DNA of 8,050 bases, taken from contig CAAGHL010000039.1 of assembly GCA_900769665.1 (NCBI GenBank), forward strand, positions 1 through 8,050, read 5' to 3'. The position numbers and the translations under genes are program-made. The DNA is from Clostridia bacterium (GTDB taxonomy: Bacteria > Bacillota > Clostridia > Christensenellales > CAG-314). The notes beneath the pieces are model-generated. The model did not search any database. It was not told the origin of the DNA and was given only the letters and a program-made list of their open reading frames with translations. This document shows positions 5,382 to 8,050 of the stretch, piece after piece (position 1 is the first letter of the stretch; every line of letters begins with the position of its first letter).

Positions 5382-6467
5382 CTACTGTTCATTCTTTACC
5401 CAAGCAAGAATGCCCGTCGTGTCCAATTCGATCCAATTGAAATTTCTTCCGCCTGCAACATCGGTTTTTTCCTTACCCGACATTTGGTTGGTTGAAAATT
5501 CAATTACGTTTTCTCCGCGCAACAAATGAATAGGAACAGACACTTCGTATACTTTCCAAGCCCACCATCCGCCTGTGTCGTCACCGGGATCAAGCACGAT
5601 GTTCGTATCTACGGCAACGCCGTTTATTTTAAGCGTAGAAATCTTATCCAACAGTGTGTAACCGTTGATTTGCATACTAATACACAATTTGATTGTAGCC
5701 TGCGTCTTCTTGTTGGAAGTAATCCTAAACGTGACCTTACCTCCGACGGGGGATAAAAACAAGTTTTTGACGCACTCTTCCTCACTACCGTCTGCCCTCA
5801 ATTGTCCGCCGCAAAATTCCGTTGTAGCTTGGTCTTCCAACTCCGCCGATTCCGCTTCGAAACGGAACGTTTGTATTGTGCCTTCGTTGTTTTCCTCCTC
5901 AAACAACAACGTAACGCTAAAGGATGTTGTCTTTCCGCCATAGTTGACAGTCACGCTTTGTTCTGCGGTAGAATCGATGTCAAAGGTCGACAAATCCAAC
6001 ATATCCGCAGTAATTGCCACTTCGTCGGTTGCGCCGTCTTTGTAATTGACGCTCAACACACCGTCATTGGCAATTTCCAATTGCACACCTGTATATACAC
6101 TGGTAACGGTGGGCGCCTTTTTGACGGAGATAGAAGTAGCTTCGCGCATCAATTTGAAACTAAACGAAACTGTTTTTCCGCCATAGTTGATGTTTAACGT
6201 CTGCTCGTCAAGCGATTTCTTGTTAAACTTTGCAGTATCAATCATTTGCAAAGTAATTTTTACTTCTGCGCGTTTGTCGTCTTCGTACTTGACGCTAAGC
6301 AAACCGTCATCGGAAATCGCCAAATCCTCGTTGTATTTGCTTGTAACCGTAGGTGCTTGCTTCAAAATTATTGCCTCCGCCTTTGGTTCTCCGGCGCATC
6401 CGACAAGCGTCAACACGGTAGCCAACACAAGCACGGCAGAAATAAATATTGCAGAGATTTTTTTCAT
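5382..6467 (-). CDS. Surface lipoprotein: two Ig-like repeats and a C-terminal CBM-like module
   Basis: The product has 361 residues. Residues 1-24 form a lipoprotein signal peptide with lipobox L-V-G-C24. Two homologous Ig-like repeats follow, about 31-106 and 110-187. Each opens with K-(Q/K)-A-P-T-V-T-S and closes with V/I-N-Y-G-G-K-T-(V/T)-S-F-S. A CBM6/35-like module occupies about 200-350, starting F-R-F-E-A-E and ending G-G-R-N-F-N-W-I-E-L. Glycosidase catalytic residues are not evident, so the likely role is binding of surface or environmental polysaccharide while anchored to the membrane. ATG at 6467 begins the signal peptide. AAAGGAG (6479-6485) lies 11 nt upstream, slightly far, with an out-of-frame ATG at 6477 between. 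It is probably cotranscribed with the larger protein 104 bp upstream and ends at a strong terminator. Confidence 0.9.
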   Translation of the reverse strand: MKKISAIFISAVLVLATVLTLVGCAGEPKAEAIILKQAPTVTSKYNEDLAISDDGLLSVKYEDDKRAEVKITLQMIDTAKFNKKSLDEQTLNINYGGKTVSFSFKLMREATSISVKKAPTVTSVYTGVQLEIANDGVLSVNYKDGATDEVAITADMLDLSTFDIDSTAEQSVTVNYGGKTTSFSVTLLFEEENNEGTIQTFRFEAESAELEDQATTEFCGGQLRADGSEEECVKNLFLSPVGGKVTFRITSNKKTQATIKLCISMQINGYTLLDKISTLKINGVAVDTNIVLDPGDDTGGWWAWKVYEVSVPIHLLRGENVIEFSTNQMSGKEKTDVAGGRNFNWIELDTTGILAWVKNEQ

Positions 6468-6571
6468 AAACCGTCATTCTCCTTTGTCTTAGGACATTTT
6501 TACTTTTATTTTCAATTCCTTACGAGTAAATCTCGCAAAGATTGATTGTCTTACAAATCGGCACACTTCGT
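6468..6571 (-). other. 104-bp spacer between two surface protein genes
   Basis: It contains an imperfect 7-bp stem (6520-6526 with 6532-6538, one G-U pair) that lacks a U-run. No convincing -35/-10 pair is present. The two flanking genes are therefore probably in one transcription unit. Confidence 0.45.
6479..6485 (-). promoter_or_regulatory. Ribosome binding site with long spacing and an intervening out-of-frame ATG
   Basis: AAAGGAG on the minus strand is 11 nt before ATG 6467. A second ATG at 6477, almost adjacent to it, is out of frame. The signal peptide shows 6467 is the true start, but the arrangement may lower translation. Confidence 0.5.
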
Positions 6572-8050
6572 TTATTTTGCCGTGGCGGCGGTAACGTAGG
6601 AATCCGAGAATACGACAATTCTGTCGAGATTTGTTTTTCCTCCGCCGACATCACCGTTTCCGACTACAAGTTCGATTACGTTTTCGCCTGCTTTCAAGTC
6701 AATGTCGGCAAGTATAAGGTGACCGAAACAGTAGTAAGGAGTAGAACCGTCCCAGTAACCCAAGTTCGTGTTTCCGATCGTTACTTGTACTCCGTTGACT
6801 TTCAGGATAAACACATCTTCGAAATTGATCGGATCGGCACGATTTATGTCTATACCTACAACTGCCTTTGTAGCGTCGTCGGAATTAAACACAAACTTGA
6901 CCGTTTGCCCTGCCGTACTCAAACCGCCGACGGACTTTTCGCCGCTTGCGACTTTATTGCCGTTTACGTCGGGTGTTTCAATCATCGCACCATCCGGCAA
7001 CTCCGCGTCTTCCGCTTCCATCACATATTGGAAGCCTCTGTTTAGGCGCACCACCGAATCGGTAGTAACAATCTTGATACAATCGAAGTTAGTTTCCTTT
7101 TCGTTCTTGTTTACGACGGCCAACACTATTGTGTTGCTGCCCTTGACAAGAGAAATGTTTACGTCCACCGAGCCGCCGAAATTGGTATAAGTGTTGCCAC
7201 CCCAACCGTTACCTTGTACCTTACCAACCGTGATCGCCGTGCCGTTTACAGCAAGAGTAAACTTGTCTTCGAAAGTAAACGGATCGGGTTTGTTTTGTAT
7301 TATTTTTAGAGTTGCTTGCGTATCCTTAGCCGACCAAATATCAAAGGTAAACGTATCGCCGTTGTTCATGTGGCTGCAACTAATGTACTTTCCGCCGCTG
7401 ACAACCGACGCCCATTGCGCTTCGGGATACTCGATCTTGCTCTTGCCGTTACAAATAGCTTCCTCGGCTTGGAAAGTATATGTCACTTCGGTAGTTTGAT
7501 TCCACAATGCCCACAACGTGACATCTGTCGCCAAGGGATTTTTTGCCAATTCGTCATTGTCAAAAGCTTTGGTTGCGGCGTAGTTGTAGTACCAACCGCC
7601 AAACGAATAACCTTCCTTTGTGGGATCGTTAGGCAATTTTACCGTTTTACCGTCACTAATTACGTCGGCAATTTCCGAGCCGCCGAGAGTGTTGAATTTT
7701 ACTACATATTTCGGAGCGGCATTTACGGTAATGTCGTATCCCGCAGTTTTGCCTTGGTAAGTTACGGTTACTTTCTTCGTACCTTCCGTTGTCATGTCGG
7801 GGGTAGACACCGTGCAATCGGCAAGCGCAACTTCGCTTGTGGTTTCGTCACTCATATGTGCGGTAACTTTCACTCCGTCGGCAGTAAACTCTTCGCCTTC
7901 TTCGTATACGGTTTTTGCGCCCGTCACGTCCAAAGTGATTGACGAAAGGGTAGGTTCCACTACAACCGCATTTACGGTAATGTCGTATCCCGCAGTTTTG
8001 CCTTGGTAAGTTACGGTTACTTTCTTCGTACCTTCCGTTGTCATGTCGGG
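6572..8050 (-). CDS. Large modular surface protein, C-terminal part (Big_3 repeats, InlB/Flg_new repeat, two CBM-like modules)
   Basis: The frame is open at the right edge, so the N-terminus and signal peptide lie outside; 492 codons and the TAA at 6572-6574 are seen. Reading from 8050: the end of one Big_3-type Ig-like unit (to about 7967); a complete second unit (about 7948-7718, YEEGEEFTADGVKVTA to VTVTYQGKTAGYDITV); one Listeria-Bacteroides (Flg_new/InlB B) repeat (about 7714-7502, VVKFNTLGGSEIADV to GYSFGGWYYN to VTLWALW); then two CBM6/35-like modules (about 7489-7067 and 7030-6605), each with an E-A-E start and a final N-(F/L)-D-x-I. No cell-wall sorting signal or transmembrane tail is seen at the C-terminus (SYVTAATAK), so anchoring, if any, must be N-terminal. 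The role is probably adhesion or glycan binding. Confidence 0.88.
   Translation of the reverse strand, partial: PDMTTEGTKKVTVTYQGKTAGYDITVNAVVVEPTLSSITLDVTGAKTVYEEGEEFTADGVKVTAHMSDETTSEVALADCTVSTPDMTTEGTKKVTVTYQGKTAGYDITVNAAPKYVVKFNTLGGSEIADVISDGKTVKLPNDPTKEGYSFGGWYYNYAATKAFDNDELAKNPLATDVTLWALWNQTTEVTYTFQAEEAICNGKSKIEYPEAQWASVVSGGKYISCSHMNNGDTFTFDIWSAKDTQATLKIIQNKPDPFTFEDKFTLAVNGTAITVGKVQGNGWGGNTYTNFGGSVDVNISLVKGSNTIVLAVVNKNEKETNFDCIKIVTTDSVVRLNRGFQYVMEAEDAELPDGAMIETPDVNGNKVASGEKSVGGLSTAGQTVKFVFNSDDATKAVVGIDINRADPINFEDVFILKVNGVQVTIGNTNLGYWDGSTPYYCFGHLILADIDLKAGENVIELVVGNGDVGGGKTNLDRIVVFSDSYVTAATAK
7719..8050 (-). repeat. 249-bp-periodic tandem repeat of the Ig-like unit
   Basis: Positions 7719-7801 and 7968-8050 are identical over 83 bp at an offset of 249 bp (83 codons). 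Each copy encodes P-D-M-T-T-E-G-T-K-K through Y-D-I-T-V-N-A. The second copy runs off the right edge, so more units may follow. Identity at synonymous sites implies recent duplication or gene conversion. Confidence 0.9.

Noticed and set aside
6520..6538. Stem-loop between the two right-hand surface protein genes as a terminator
   Set aside because: The stem is 7 bp with one wobble pair and is followed by a purine-rich stretch instead of a U-run.

Overview
The window looks like a surface-glycan locus from a Gram-positive-type, probably anaerobic gut-associated member of the Bacillota (Clostridia). The basis is the lipoprotein signal peptides, the chains of bacterial Ig-like and carbohydrate-binding modules, the AgrC/LytTR-type two-component system and the strong AGGAGG ribosome sites. 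No marker gene fixes the lineage, so the taxonomy is inference. All well-supported genes are on the minus strand, so they read from right to left.

Right part (8050 to 5382): the C-terminal 492 codons of a large modular surface protein (two Big_3-type Ig-like units, one InlB/Flg_new-type repeat, two CBM6/35-like modules) run in from beyond the right edge. A 104-bp gap with no obvious promoter or terminator leads to a complete 361-residue lipoprotein (two Ig-like repeats plus one CBM-like module). A strong bidirectional hairpin terminator follows at 5306-5343.

Middle (about 5305 to 4432): a degenerate stretch. It holds, on the plus strand, what looks like the 3' end of a large helicase-related gene (DUF3320/DUF4011-type C-terminus) without the rest of the gene, plus short open stretches of unclear status on both strands.

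Centre-left (4431 to 2047): a likely operon with its own promoter (TTGCTA-17-TACAAT). It encodes a 58-residue single-pass membrane protein, a LytTR-family response regulator and a polytopic AgrC-like GHKL histidine kinase. No agrB- or agrD-like gene is visible, so the signal is unknown. The small membrane protein is the most intriguing unexplained piece.

Left part (2046 to 1): a 337-bp intergenic region carries a near-consensus minus-strand promoter (TTGATA-17-TATAAT) whose spacer is mostly a perfect 14-bp palindrome. A leader of about 150 nt follows. Then comes a third modular lipoprotein (Ig-like domain, two CBM-like modules, then 34-residue repeats with eight cysteines each) that is cut off by the left edge.

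Taken together, three non-catalytic, glycan-binding-type surface proteins surround a sensor/regulator operon. Co-regulation of these adhesin-like proteins by the two-component system is a reasonable hypothesis, not something the sequence proves.
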